Assembly: GCA_913041125.1 (NCBI GenBank)
Contig: CAJWHM010000006.1
Location: 23,248-87,247, forward strand
Length of the DNA: 64,000 nt
DNA from: an uncultured Bacteroidota bacterium
GTDB lineage: Bacteria > Bacteroidota > Bacteroidia > Flavobacteriales > Flavobacteriaceae
Direction of reading: 5' to 3'
Shown here: piece after piece, positions 9,875 through 18,175 of the stretch
How the letters are laid out: every line of letters begins with the position of its first letter
How positions within the stretch are numbered: position 1 is the stretch's first letter
Notes under the pieces: generated by a model
Database searches by the model: none
The model's input: the letters and a program-made list of their open reading frames with translations, nothing else
What the model was told of the DNA's origin: nothing
Made by a program: the position numbers and the translations under genes

Positions 9875-10210
9875 TTCTATTTTTCTTTCATAAAGACAAC
9901 ACATAGGAAGTTCATTGTAAACTTCATCTGAGGCTTTAACTAAAGGTGTGTCATGTCCAACATTTGCAATGGCTTTTTGTATATTGAGTAAAGGTGCTTT
10001 ATTAGTGTTATGAGTTACTGTGATAATATTTGACGGAATATCCCAAATAACCATTTTTACCCCTTTCACTGACAAAGCTGCTTTTTCTATTCTTTTTTTA
10101 CACATTTCGCAATTCCCATTTACTTCAAAATTAGATTTTACATTTTTTTCACTTTGAGCACTTAGATATAGTGGTGCAATTAGTAGACAAATAATTATTA
10201 GTTTTTTCAT
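9872..10210 (-). CDS. Secreted heavy-metal-associated (HMA) domain protein
   Basis: 112 residues. A signal peptide (about 1-19, ending LYLSAQ) directs it to the periplasm. One HMA fold follows, with the metal-binding pair C34-x2-C37 (GNCEMC). An unusual C-terminal CC pair (C104, C105 in LPMCCLY) could give extra ligands. It is the last gene of a four-gene minus-strand operon with a TonB receptor (18-base gap), a HYC_CC_PP protein and a membrane HMA-MauE protein. The likely job is binding copper or another soft metal in the periplasm; the metal itself is inferred. Confidence 0.8.
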   Translation of the reverse strand: MKKLIIICLLIAPLYLSAQSEKNVKSNFEVNGNCEMCKKRIEKAALSVKGVKMVIWDIPSNIITVTHNTNKAPLLNIQKAIANVGHDTPLVKASDEVYNELPMCCLYERKIE

Positions 10211-10228
10211 GTTTTTTTTTAAAAATAG

Positions 10229-12457
10229 TTATAAATTCCAACGTAGACCAAAATAAATCATTCTACCAAAAATTGGTGCATAAACTTGAGCAGAGTCAAA
10301 ATTAATTCCATATGGATCATCAATTCCTATTATTGGATTTAATTGTTTATAATTACCCATATTTTCTACACCACCATAGATTTCTAATTTATCTGTAAAA
10401 GCTCTTGTTAATTGAGTATTCCAAAGACCATATGCTGGAGCATAACTGCCTTCTAAATCCCTTATAGTACTAACTAAGCGTTGTTTACCTAAAGCGTGAA
10501 ATGTAAGATCCCATCGCCATTGTGCTTGATTATTATTTCGCCTTGACTCCCAACCAAGATTTGCAAAAAATCTATTCTGTGCTTGCAGTGGTCTTTGCAA
10601 AAATCCTGAATTATATGAAGTTTTTACATCATAATTTTTATAAGCAAATCTCAAATTCAGAAATTCTGATGGGTTATAATCAAGAGATAGCTGAAGGCTA
10701 TTAGCTCTGCTCGGACCATTTAAATTATAGAAAGAAATTTGTCCTTCTGTTTCCCAATCTATAACAACTTGATCAATAAAATTAGTTACGTAATAATCAA
10801 TTGTTAAGTCACCGCTTTTATCAAAAACATTGAAAATTTGTCTAATACTTAATCCATAATTCCACGCTTTTTCGGGATTTAATCCGTAAATAGACCCCCC
10901 ATTATCTAAAATGTTAATTTGTCGATTTGTTCCAAAAAGTGATTGATTTTCAGCAAATATATTTGCTGCTTTACGGCCAGATCCTGCAGAAAGACGAAAT
11001 ATCGTGTTCTCCTTAGGTACATATCTAAAATGTAACCTTGGAGTAATGAAGGTGCCTAAACGATTATGAGAATCAAGTCTTATCCCAGTAACTAAATTAA
11101 AATTTTCCAGACTATCATATGTATATTCAAAAAAACTTCCAACTGACCGATCGCTTCTGTTAAAATAAAAACTGTCTACCGTTTCTAAATATCTATCATA
11201 AGAAAAATTTATCCCTATTTTAAATTTATTTTTTGTGTTTCCAATTATAGAATTATATAATAAACTTGAATAAAAACTTTGCTGATTAATATTATATATT
11301 CTAAACCCATAGTACGCTTCTTGGTCGTGATTACTAAAAGCTGATTGAAAACCAAAACTCTTATATGATAATTCAGGAAATACATACCCTATTTTTAGAG
11401 AAGTGTCTATTCTATTTGTATCTATTTGGCTCCCCCAAAAGGTATCATTATTTCTATCTTCTTCAGGGTTAAATCCTAAAGAGCCTAAAGTTTTTTCATC
11501 TTGCATTAGACGAAAACTGCCAAACCCAACCCATCCTTTATTAGCATTTGTATATTGCCAGCGATTCAAAATATTTACCTGTTTAGCTAAGGGTGCATCC
11601 AAAAATGAGTCTCCATTACCATCCATTTCTTTTGTTCTTTGATTACCATGTATAAAAAGACCGCTGCTCCATTTATCACTAATTTTCCAATTTCCCTGGA
11701 TATTAGTTTCCTGGCGCCCCATATTTGATGTAAAAAGGTTAAAAAATAATGGTATATCTGAAAAGGGCTTTTTAATTTCAGTGTTTATTTGTCCTGCTAT
11801 ACTTTCATATCCATTAACTACACTACCAGTCCCTTTTGTAATCTGAATACTTTCGATCCAAGTACCGGGTGTGAAAGATAAACCATAAGCTTGTGAAGCA
11901 CCTCTAACCATTGGTATATTTTCTTCACTTATAAGCAAATAAGGGCTTGTTAGTCCTAACATTCTAATTTGCTTAGTCCCCGTTAATGCATCAGAAAAAT
12001 TAACGTCTATAGATGGGTTAGTTTCAAAACTTTCTGAAAGGTTACAACAAGCTGCTTTTAATAATTCCTCACTATTTACATTAATTATATTTTGAGCCTC
12101 TAAGTATGATTTTTGTATAGCTTTTCTTCTTTGTGTTACTGTAACTTCATCTAAAGATTCAAAATCACTCTCTTTTAAAAATCTGACTACCAATTTATTT
12201 TCCTTTAAACTTAAAGTGTCTGACTTATATCCAATATAACTTAGTATCAGTTTTTCTTCCGAGCCTAGAAAAGGTATAGAGAATTTTCCCTCCTCATCAG
12301 TAATTGTACCAATTTCAGTATTTAACCAAAATACGTTAGCTCCAATTAAAGGAATTGTTTCACTACCGTCTTTAGTGAGAACTCTTCCTTTGAGATCGTT
12401 TTGTGAATATAGTTTGAAACCCAAAAGGGTAACTATTATAATTAAATATTTTTTCAT
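10229..12457 (-). CDS. TonB-dependent receptor, metal-operon type
   Basis: 742-residue outer-membrane active-transport channel. Order: signal peptide (1-19), carboxypeptidase-regulatory-like beta-sandwich (about 22-95), plug (about 115-230), then a beta-barrel ending in the aromatic FGLRWNL. The start of the plug carries a double cysteine (C137, C138 in KAACCNLSESFETNP), unlike ordinary SusC or siderophore receptors and seen in Bacteroidota receptors linked to HMA genes. No SusD partner is present, which argues against glycan uptake. Uptake or sensing of copper or a metal chelate is the favoured inference from the neighbours. Confidence 0.85.
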   Translation of the reverse strand: MKKYLIIIVTLLGFKLYSQNDLKGRVLTKDGSETIPLIGANVFWLNTEIGTITDEEGKFSIPFLGSEEKLILSYIGYKSDTLSLKENKLVVRFLKESDFESLDEVTVTQRRKAIQKSYLEAQNIINVNSEELLKAACCNLSESFETNPSIDVNFSDALTGTKQIRMLGLTSPYLLISEENIPMVRGASQAYGLSFTPGTWIESIQITKGTGSVVNGYESIAGQINTEIKKPFSDIPLFFNLFTSNMGRQETNIQGNWKISDKWSSGLFIHGNQRTKEMDGNGDSFLDAPLAKQVNILNRWQYTNANKGWVGFGSFRLMQDEKTLGSLGFNPEEDRNNDTFWGSQIDTNRIDTSLKIGYVFPELSYKSFGFQSAFSNHDQEAYYGFRIYNINQQSFYSSLLYNSIIGNTKNKFKIGINFSYDRYLETVDSFYFNRSDRSVGSFFEYTYDSLENFNLVTGIRLDSHNRLGTFITPRLHFRYVPKENTIFRLSAGSGRKAANIFAENQSLFGTNRQINILDNGGSIYGLNPEKAWNYGLSIRQIFNVFDKSGDLTIDYYVTNFIDQVVIDWETEGQISFYNLNGPSRANSLQLSLDYNPSEFLNLRFAYKNYDVKTSYNSGFLQRPLQAQNRFFANLGWESRRNNNQAQWRWDLTFHALGKQRLVSTIRDLEGSYAPAYGLWNTQLTRAFTDKLEIYGGVENMGNYKQLNPIIGIDDPYGINFDSAQVYAPIFGRMIYFGLRWNL

Positions 12458-12505
12458 TAGTGTTTTTTTATGTTAAATAATCTACTTTGTAAGGAGTAGA
12501 TAGAT

Positions 12506-12925
12506 TTAGTCATAAAAAATAAGTGACTGATAATGCAGAAATAATTGTTTTGATAAGATAGGTGGTGGACTCCATTTCTGAGAATTTTCGATAACAAAAA
12601 AAACTTGTGATTGGAGTTCAAAAGGCTTTAGAGGAACAAAACTATTTGGAGTCAGAAAATTTGTCCAATCTTTCACTTGAACTTTTGTGGGATATTGACC
12701 CTGATACACTAATGTGTTATCTTCACAACAAGGTTTTTTAGATAATTCCTTTTTTGACGGAACTTCATTTTCTTTTTTGGTTTCCATCCCACAATTTTTA
12801 GGGTTAAATGCAAAAGAAACTTTCGATATTTGCCCCCCACAATAATGAATATTTAAAGCATATCCAAAGTTGGATCCAAATATTAGAATCGCTAGTGATA
12901 AACTTATTAACCTTCTCATTTTCAT
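12506..12925 (-). CDS. HYC_CC_PP family secreted protein
   Basis: 139 residues with a signal peptide (about 1-23). It has the three marks that name this Bacteroidota family: HYC near the start (H27-Y-C29 in NIHYCGG), a CC pair (C66, C67 in KKPCCEDN) and a PP near the C-terminus (WSPPPIL). C45 is a further conserved-looking cysteine. The family has no proven function that I know of; its cysteines and constant company with HMA and TonB genes suggest a periplasmic metal or redox role. It lies 48 bases before the TonB receptor and 19 bases after the HMA-MauE gene. Confidence 0.75.
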   Translation of the reverse strand: MKMRRLISLSLAILIFGSNFGYALNIHYCGGQISKVSFAFNPKNCGMETKKENEVPSKKELSKKPCCEDNTLVYQGQYPTKVQVKDWTNFLTPNSFVPLKPFELQSQVFFVIENSQKWSPPPILSKQLFLHYQSLIFYD

Positions 12926-12944
12926 AGCGTAAAGGTACTAAATT

Positions 12945-13658
12945 TTATAAAATATAGTCTAATAAAAGTAAGCTAGACATTATAAGCATAATACCATTTT
13001 CAATTAAAGTAGCCTCTGTCATTGGTAATTTTATTGCGGTTCCTAAACAAGCGCATTCAATTTGAGATTTTTGAAACAAAGTCTTTGTTACACCAAAAGT
13101 AGTCATAGATAGAATTAAAATGGTTAAGATTGTTGAAATGAGAATTTGATATTCAAGCAAATAAGAAATCCCCAACCCTGTTTCAAGAAAAGGATAAAAT
13201 TCAGCATAAAAAGGTACAATTTTAGCAATGGGATCATATCTTTTAAAAGAGTAAGGAAATCCCTTATAATCTAAAAATTTAAAGAAACTAAACACAATAA
13301 AAAAAAGCCCCATAAAAATTTGCATTCCCCTTTTTGGAGTTAATTCAAAATAGTAGGCACAGGAAAATGTAACAGTTATAATATAAATGAAGATTAAAAT
13401 TAGTGGTTGTAATTGTTTTAGTTTGGAATTATTATTTTTTATATCCTTATAATTATTTTCTGTTTTAACGGAATATTTAGAACCTAGAATATTAGACAAT
13501 TTATTTTCAGAAATAGTTTTTTTAGAATTTATAGTTGCTATACCTCTTTCTAATGAAACCTCAGCATTAATTACATTTTCAAGGGATTCAATTTTTTGTT
13601 TCACAAAATTTTGACATCCCATACAAGTCATTCCAGTAATAATAAAACTCTTATTCAC
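12945..13658 (-). CDS. HMA domain fused to MauE/DoxX-type membrane protein
   Basis: 237 residues. Residues 1-68 form an HMA domain with GMTCMGCQ (C12, C15). A linker is followed by about four transmembrane helices of the MauE/DoxX redox-associated type (about 85-237), with ECACLG (C202, C204) in a conserved loop. First gene of the minus-strand metal operon. MauE-type proteins normally move reducing equivalents or support disulfide chemistry across the membrane. Here it could keep metal-binding cysteines of the partner proteins reduced or move the metal; that is inference. Confidence 0.8.
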   Translation of the reverse strand: MNKSFIITGMTCMGCQNFVKQKIESLENVINAEVSLERGIATINSKKTISENKLSNILGSKYSVKTENNYKDIKNNNSKLKQLQPLILIFIYIITVTFSCAYYFELTPKRGMQIFMGLFFIVFSFFKFLDYKGFPYSFKRYDPIAKIVPFYAEFYPFLETGLGISYLLEYQILISTILTILILSMTTFGVTKTLFQKSQIECACLGTAIKLPMTEATLIENGIMLIMSSLLLLDYIL

Positions 13659-13763
13659 GATCTTTATTATAGGATAAAATTATAACTATCTTATCAAAAA
13701 ATAAATAGATATTCTGAGATTTAAAAGTACTTTAAAAATTAAGTTTTAAAGTGCTAGATTATG

Positions 13764-13771
13764 TATTTTTG
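13764..13771 (+). promoter_or_regulatory. -7 promoter element just before msrC
   Basis: TATTTTTG matches TAnnTTTG and ends only 6 bases before the ATG at 13778, so the transcript would have almost no leader. It also argues against the upstream GTG at 13751 as the start, because that would lie before the promoter element. Confidence 0.5.
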
Positions 13772-13777
13772 TTTCAT

Positions 13778-14263
13778 ATGAGTTCATTAGGTAATACTGA
13801 AGTTTTAAAGGAAATTAAAACTATTTTAAAAACATCTAAAATTGACATTTTAAGTGGGCTCAAAAAATGTTGTCATTTCCTAAAAGAAAATATATCTCAT
13901 TTTGACTGGGTAGGATTTTATTTTGCTGATTTCCAGAAGAAAAATCTTAATCTGAAGGCCTTTTCTGGAAAACCAACTGACCACACAAACATTCCATTTG
14001 GTATTGGTATTTGTGGACAAGTGGCGCTTTCAAATAAAAATTTAATGGTCCCTGATGTAAAAGTGCAAGATAATTATATTGCTTGCAGTTTAGATGTTAA
14101 ATCTGAATTGGTAGTGCCCTTATTTCTTGAAGGAAAAAATATAGGCCAAATTGATATTGACTCAAATAAATTAAACCCGTTTAGTAAAGAAGATGAGCTT
14201 TTGCTTGAAGCTTGTTGTGATCTTATTTCAAAAACCTATGGTAACTCTCTTTTAAGTTTATAA
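13778..14263 (+). CDS. msrC: Free methionine-(R)-sulfoxide reductase, GAF type
   Basis: 161-residue single-GAF-domain cytoplasmic enzyme that reduces free L-methionine-(R)-sulfoxide. The family cysteines are present: C79 in GICGQVA and C103 in YIACSLDVKSELVVP, the latter block matching the active site of yeast and E. coli fRMsr, including E110. The ATG at 13778 was chosen over an in-frame GTG at 13751 because a -7 promoter element lies between them. Seven bases separate it from purH, so it probably leads the purH-mre-rodA run. Confidence 0.8.
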   Translation: MSSLGNTEVLKEIKTILKTSKIDILSGLKKCCHFLKENISHFDWVGFYFADFQKKNLNLKAFSGKPTDHTNIPFGIGICGQVALSNKNLMVPDVKVQDNYIACSLDVKSELVVPLFLEGKNIGQIDIDSNKLNPFSKEDELLLEACCDLISKTYGNSLLSL

Positions 14264-14270
14264 TTCCATT

Positions 14271-15794
14271 ATGCAACAAAAAAAAATAACTTCTGCTCTT
14301 ATCTCTGTATTTGATAAAAATGGTTTAGAACCAATAATTAAAGAACTCGTTGATAATGGAGTAACTTTGTATTCTACTGGCGGAACTGAAACATTCATAA
14401 AAAATCTAAGTTATCAGGTAAATAGTGTTGAAGGACTTACAGGTTACCCTTCAATTCTAGGAGGAAGGGTGAAAACTTTACACCCTAAGATATTTGGTGG
14501 TATTCTAAATAGAGCAGAAAATCTGTCAGATAAAGAAGAATTGGACGAATTTGAAATTCCATCATTTGATTTAGTCATTGTTGACTTATATCCTTTTGAG
14601 AAAACTGTTGCTGGTAATGTTTCAGAAAGTGAAATTATAGAAAAAATTGATATAGGAGGAATAGCACTGATTAGAGCTGCTGCAAAGAATTTTCATGATG
14701 TTTTATGTATATCAGACAAAGAAGATTACACAGAATTTTTAAAAATATTTAAAGATTCTAATGGCTCTCCATCTCTAAAAGATCGAAAATTATTTGCATT
14801 AAAAGCATTCAACACTTCTTCTCATTATGACACAGCAATTTTTAACTATTTTAATGAAAATCAAAATACACTAAAACTAAGCTTTAAAAATTCGAGAAAA
14901 TTACGGTATGGTGAAAATCCTCATCAAAAAGGATTATTTTATGGCCCTTTAACTGAATTAATAGAACAAATTCATGGTAAGGAAATTTCATATAATAATT
15001 TACTAGATATCGATGCTGCCATAAATCTAATGTTAGAATTTTATGATGGCAAACCAGCTTTTGGAATTTTAAAACACAACAATGCATGCGGCTTTTCAGT
15101 TAGAGACGAGATAAGTAAGGCTTATAAAGATGCATTAGCTGGAGATCCTATTTCGGCCTTTGGTGGAGTATTAATAAGTAATAGGAATGTTGATCTAGAA
15201 ACTGCGAAGGACATAAATAACTTGTTCTTCGAAGTAATTATTGGGCCTTCATACAGTAATGAAGCAATAAAGCTTCTTAAGGAAAAAAAGAACAGAATAA
15301 TTTTAATACAAAAAGAGAATAAGCTTCCTAAAGAAAATATTAGAAGCTGTTTAAATGGAGTTCTTTTGCAGGATAAAGATTATAAAACGGATAAAGAAGT
15401 TGATTTAAATACTGTTACAAAACTTAATCCTAATAATAGAGAAATACAAGATTTAATTTTTGCTTCAAAAATTTGCAAACACACAAAATCAAATACCATT
15501 GTTCTTGCTAAAAACCAACAATTATTAGCCTCTGGAACAGGACAAACTTCAAGAATTGATGCATTGCACCAAGCAATTAACAAAGCTAAAAGTTTTGGAT
15601 TTGAACTGAAGGATTCGGTAATGGCAAGTGATGCATTTTTCCCTTTTCCTGATTGTGTTGAAATTGCCAATAATGAAGGAATTAAATCAGTTATACAACC
15701 TGGTGGTTCAATAAAAGACAATCTTTCTATTGAATATTGTAACTCGAATAATATGAGAATGGTTTTAACTGGAACACGTCACTTTAAACATTAA
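14271..15794 (+). CDS. purH: Bifunctional AICAR transformylase/IMP cyclohydrolase PurH
   Basis: 507 residues; performs the last two steps of de novo IMP synthesis. An N-terminal MGS-like cyclohydrolase domain (about 1-190) contains STGGTETFI and SILGGRVKTLHPKI. The C-terminal transformylase domain contains LRYGENPHQKG, the substrate-binding CKHTKSN segment and GTGQTSR. Length is typical of the shorter Bacteroidota enzymes. It lies 7 bases after msrC and 27 before mreB. Confidence 0.96.
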   Translation: MQQKKITSALISVFDKNGLEPIIKELVDNGVTLYSTGGTETFIKNLSYQVNSVEGLTGYPSILGGRVKTLHPKIFGGILNRAENLSDKEELDEFEIPSFDLVIVDLYPFEKTVAGNVSESEIIEKIDIGGIALIRAAAKNFHDVLCISDKEDYTEFLKIFKDSNGSPSLKDRKLFALKAFNTSSHYDTAIFNYFNENQNTLKLSFKNSRKLRYGENPHQKGLFYGPLTELIEQIHGKEISYNNLLDIDAAINLMLEFYDGKPAFGILKHNNACGFSVRDEISKAYKDALAGDPISAFGGVLISNRNVDLETAKDINNLFFEVIIGPSYSNEAIKLLKEKKNRIILIQKENKLPKENIRSCLNGVLLQDKDYKTDKEVDLNTVTKLNPNNREIQDLIFASKICKHTKSNTIVLAKNQQLLASGTGQTSRIDALHQAINKAKSFGFELKDSVMASDAFFPFPDCVEIANNEGIKSVIQPGGSIKDNLSIEYCNSNNMRMVLTGTRHFKH

Positions 15795-15821
15795 TTATTA
15801 ATTTTACTATTATCTTATAAA

Positions 15822-16841
15822 ATGGGACTATTTTCAGAAGACATTGCAATAGACTTAGGAACTGCTAACACTTTAATCATTCATAATGACAAAGTTGTGG
15901 TTAATAGTCCTTCTATCGTAGCTATTGATAGGACAACCAATAAGGTAATTGCAATAGGAGAAGAGGCTAACATGATGCAAGGAAAAACTCATGAAAATAT
16001 TAGAACCGTACGCCCACTCAAGGATGGAGTTATAGCAGATTTTAATGCTTCAGAGCAAATGATTAATAGGCTCATAAAAAGTATTCCTACACTTCATCGT
16101 CGATTTTTTTCTCCTTCTCTGAGAATGGTAATTTGTATTCCCTCAGGAATCACGGAAGTTGAAATGAGAGCAGTAAAAGAATCTGCTGAGAGAGTTAATG
16201 GCAAAGAAGTATATTTGATTCATGAACCTATGGCGGCAGCTATTGGAATTGGGATTGATATTATGCAGCCTAAGGGAAATATGATTGTTGATATTGGGGG
16301 TGGAACAACAGAAATTGCAGTAATTGCTCTTTCCGGTATTGTATGTGACAAGTCAATTAAAATTGCAGGTGATGTATTTACTGGAGATATTATCAATTAT
16401 ATGCGTGGGAAACACAATCTTTACATAGGCGATAGAACTGCTGAAAAAATAAAAATTCTAGTTGGAAGTGTTATTGAAGATCTTGAGAATCCTCCTGAAG
16501 AGATGTCCGTTCAAGGAAGAGACTTATTAACTGGAAAACCAAAACAGGTCATTATAAATCATGCTGAAGTTGCTAAAGCACTTGATAAATCTGTTATTAG
16601 AATTGAAGACGCTATTATGGAAGCTTTATCACAAACACCCCCTGAGCTTTCTGCAGATATTTATAATACAGGAATTTATCTTGCAGGAGGTGGTGCATTG
16701 TTAAGGGGACTAGACAAACGATTGTCCCAAAAAACTGACTTACCTATTTATGTTGCTGAAGATCCCCTTCAAGCTGTTGTAAGAGGTACAGGAATAGCAT
16801 TAAAAAATACAGAACGTTTTAAAACAGTTCTAATAAAGTAA
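15822..16841 (+). CDS. mreB: Rod shape-determining actin homologue MreB
   Basis: 339-residue cytoplasmic actin-fold ATPase that guides lateral wall synthesis. Phosphate-binding motifs are DLGTANTLI (about 8-16) and VDIGGGTTE (about 155-163); the second nucleotide loop is AGGGALLRG near the C-terminus. First of the shape genes mreB-mreC-mreD-PBP2-rodA, with 6 bases to mreC. Their presence implies a rod-shaped cell. Confidence 0.97.
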   Translation: MGLFSEDIAIDLGTANTLIIHNDKVVVNSPSIVAIDRTTNKVIAIGEEANMMQGKTHENIRTVRPLKDGVIADFNASEQMINRLIKSIPTLHRRFFSPSLRMVICIPSGITEVEMRAVKESAERVNGKEVYLIHEPMAAAIGIGIDIMQPKGNMIVDIGGGTTEIAVIALSGIVCDKSIKIAGDVFTGDIINYMRGKHNLYIGDRTAEKIKILVGSVIEDLENPPEEMSVQGRDLLTGKPKQVIINHAEVAKALDKSVIRIEDAIMEALSQTPPELSADIYNTGIYLAGGGALLRGLDKRLSQKTDLPIYVAEDPLQAVVRGTGIALKNTERFKTVLIK

Positions 16842-16847
16842 TTAAGT

Positions 16848-17669
16848 ATGCAGCGAATTATTAACGCGCTCATACAGTATAGAAATGCTATCATCTACCT
16901 TATTCTTCTAATTATATCTCTATTATATTTAAATAGAAATAGCAATTTTCACAAAAATAAACTTGAAAAATATGGATTATATTTTTCCCAAAGTATCTAC
17001 TATTTAAGTTATTCAATTAGTAAATACTTTGACTTAAAAAAAATAAACTCAGATCTCTTTGAAGAAAATAGAAAACTTAAAGAATTTGAATTAAAATCAA
17101 AAAGTGTATCTCTATATCCTAGAAATTATTTCAAAGAGAAACGCTACCCATTTGTATTAAAGAAAGGAAATGTAATTAAAAACAGCTTTTTAAAACAAAG
17201 GAATTTTATTATAGTTGACAAAGGTAAGTCGAATGGAATAAACCCTGAGATGGGAGTTATTTCTGAAAAAGGCATAATTGGTATAGTCAAATCTGTATCT
17301 GAAAATTACTCTAGTGTAATTTCAATTTTAAATCAAGATTTAAAAATCAACATCCGTTTAAAAAACAGCAATGCTATAGGGACACTTTCTTGGAAAGGAA
17401 TTAATCCTAAAGAATTTCAAATAGAGGATATAGTAAGAAATACCGATATTCAAATTGGAGATACCATCATTACTGGTGGAATGTCATCTTATTTCCCTTT
17501 TGGGATCCCAATTGGAAAAATAACAGACTTTGAAGACAATTCTAAGGTTGGTTATTATTCAATAAATGCAAAACTTTTTGAAGATCCTTCATTGATTTAT
17601 CATGTTTATATGATTGAAAATAAAGACCTGGATGAAATAAATAGACTTCAAGAGAATACTCTAAAATGA
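16848..17669 (+). CDS. mreC: Rod shape-determining protein MreC
   Basis: 273 residues. One transmembrane helix (about 12-29), a short coiled coil (about 62-85), then the periplasmic double beta-barrel region, with VDKGKSNGINPEMGVISEKG and a later GDTIITGGMSSYFP. MreC links MreB/MreD to PBP2 on the periplasmic side. Its stop overlaps the mreD start in ATGA (17666-17669), so translation is probably coupled. Confidence 0.93.
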   Translation: MQRIINALIQYRNAIIYLILLIISLLYLNRNSNFHKNKLEKYGLYFSQSIYYLSYSISKYFDLKKINSDLFEENRKLKEFELKSKSVSLYPRNYFKEKRYPFVLKKGNVIKNSFLKQRNFIIVDKGKSNGINPEMGVISEKGIIGIVKSVSENYSSVISILNQDLKINIRLKNSNAIGTLSWKGINPKEFQIEDIVRNTDIQIGDTIITGGMSSYFPFGIPIGKITDFEDNSKVGYYSINAKLFEDPSLIYHVYMIENKDLDEINRLQENTLK

Positions 17670-18175
17670 ACAGAAACAATATCACCCTTTTAATCTCATT
17701 TATTCTATTAGTTTTCTTTCAAACACTAGTCTTTAATAATTTATATCTTTTTGGATTCATTAATCCAATGGTATATGTTCTTTTTCTGGTAATATATCGT
17801 TTTGATTATGATCAAACTTTTTTTATTTTATCAAGTTTCATCCTTGGGTTTTTAATTGACTTTTTATCACAATCGGGTGGTGCTCACACATTATCTACTC
17901 TTACAATTGGATTTCTTAGACCTTCAATAATCAAATATACATTTTCAGTAAGTTCAGAAATGCCAGTAAGTTTTCAAGATGATAATAGAATTTTTGACAA
18001 ATATCTTTTTTTGTCAACCATTGTAGGTTTACATCACTTTTTATATTTTACTCTTGTTTACTTTAATTTGGAAGCTACATCACTGATTATTAAAAACACC
18101 TTATTAACATTCATTTTTTCATTAATTTTAATTTCTTTAATCTCTATTTTTTACAGTAAATCAAATGATTCGTAA
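17666..18175 (+). CDS. mreD: Rod shape-determining protein MreD
   Basis: 169-residue, highly hydrophobic inner-membrane protein with about five helices. Sequence is weakly conserved, as usual for MreD, but ILGFLIDFLSQSGGAHTLST is a recognisable family stretch, and the position between mreC (4-base overlap) and the PBP2 gene (11-base overlap) settles the call. It is part of the Rod complex. Confidence 0.88.
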   Translation: MNRNNITLLISFILLVFFQTLVFNNLYLFGFINPMVYVLFLVIYRFDYDQTFFILSSFILGFLIDFLSQSGGAHTLSTLTIGFLRPSIIKYTFSVSSEMPVSFQDDNRIFDKYLFLSTIVGLHHFLYFTLVYFNLEATSLIIKNTLLTFIFSLILISLISIFYSKSNDS

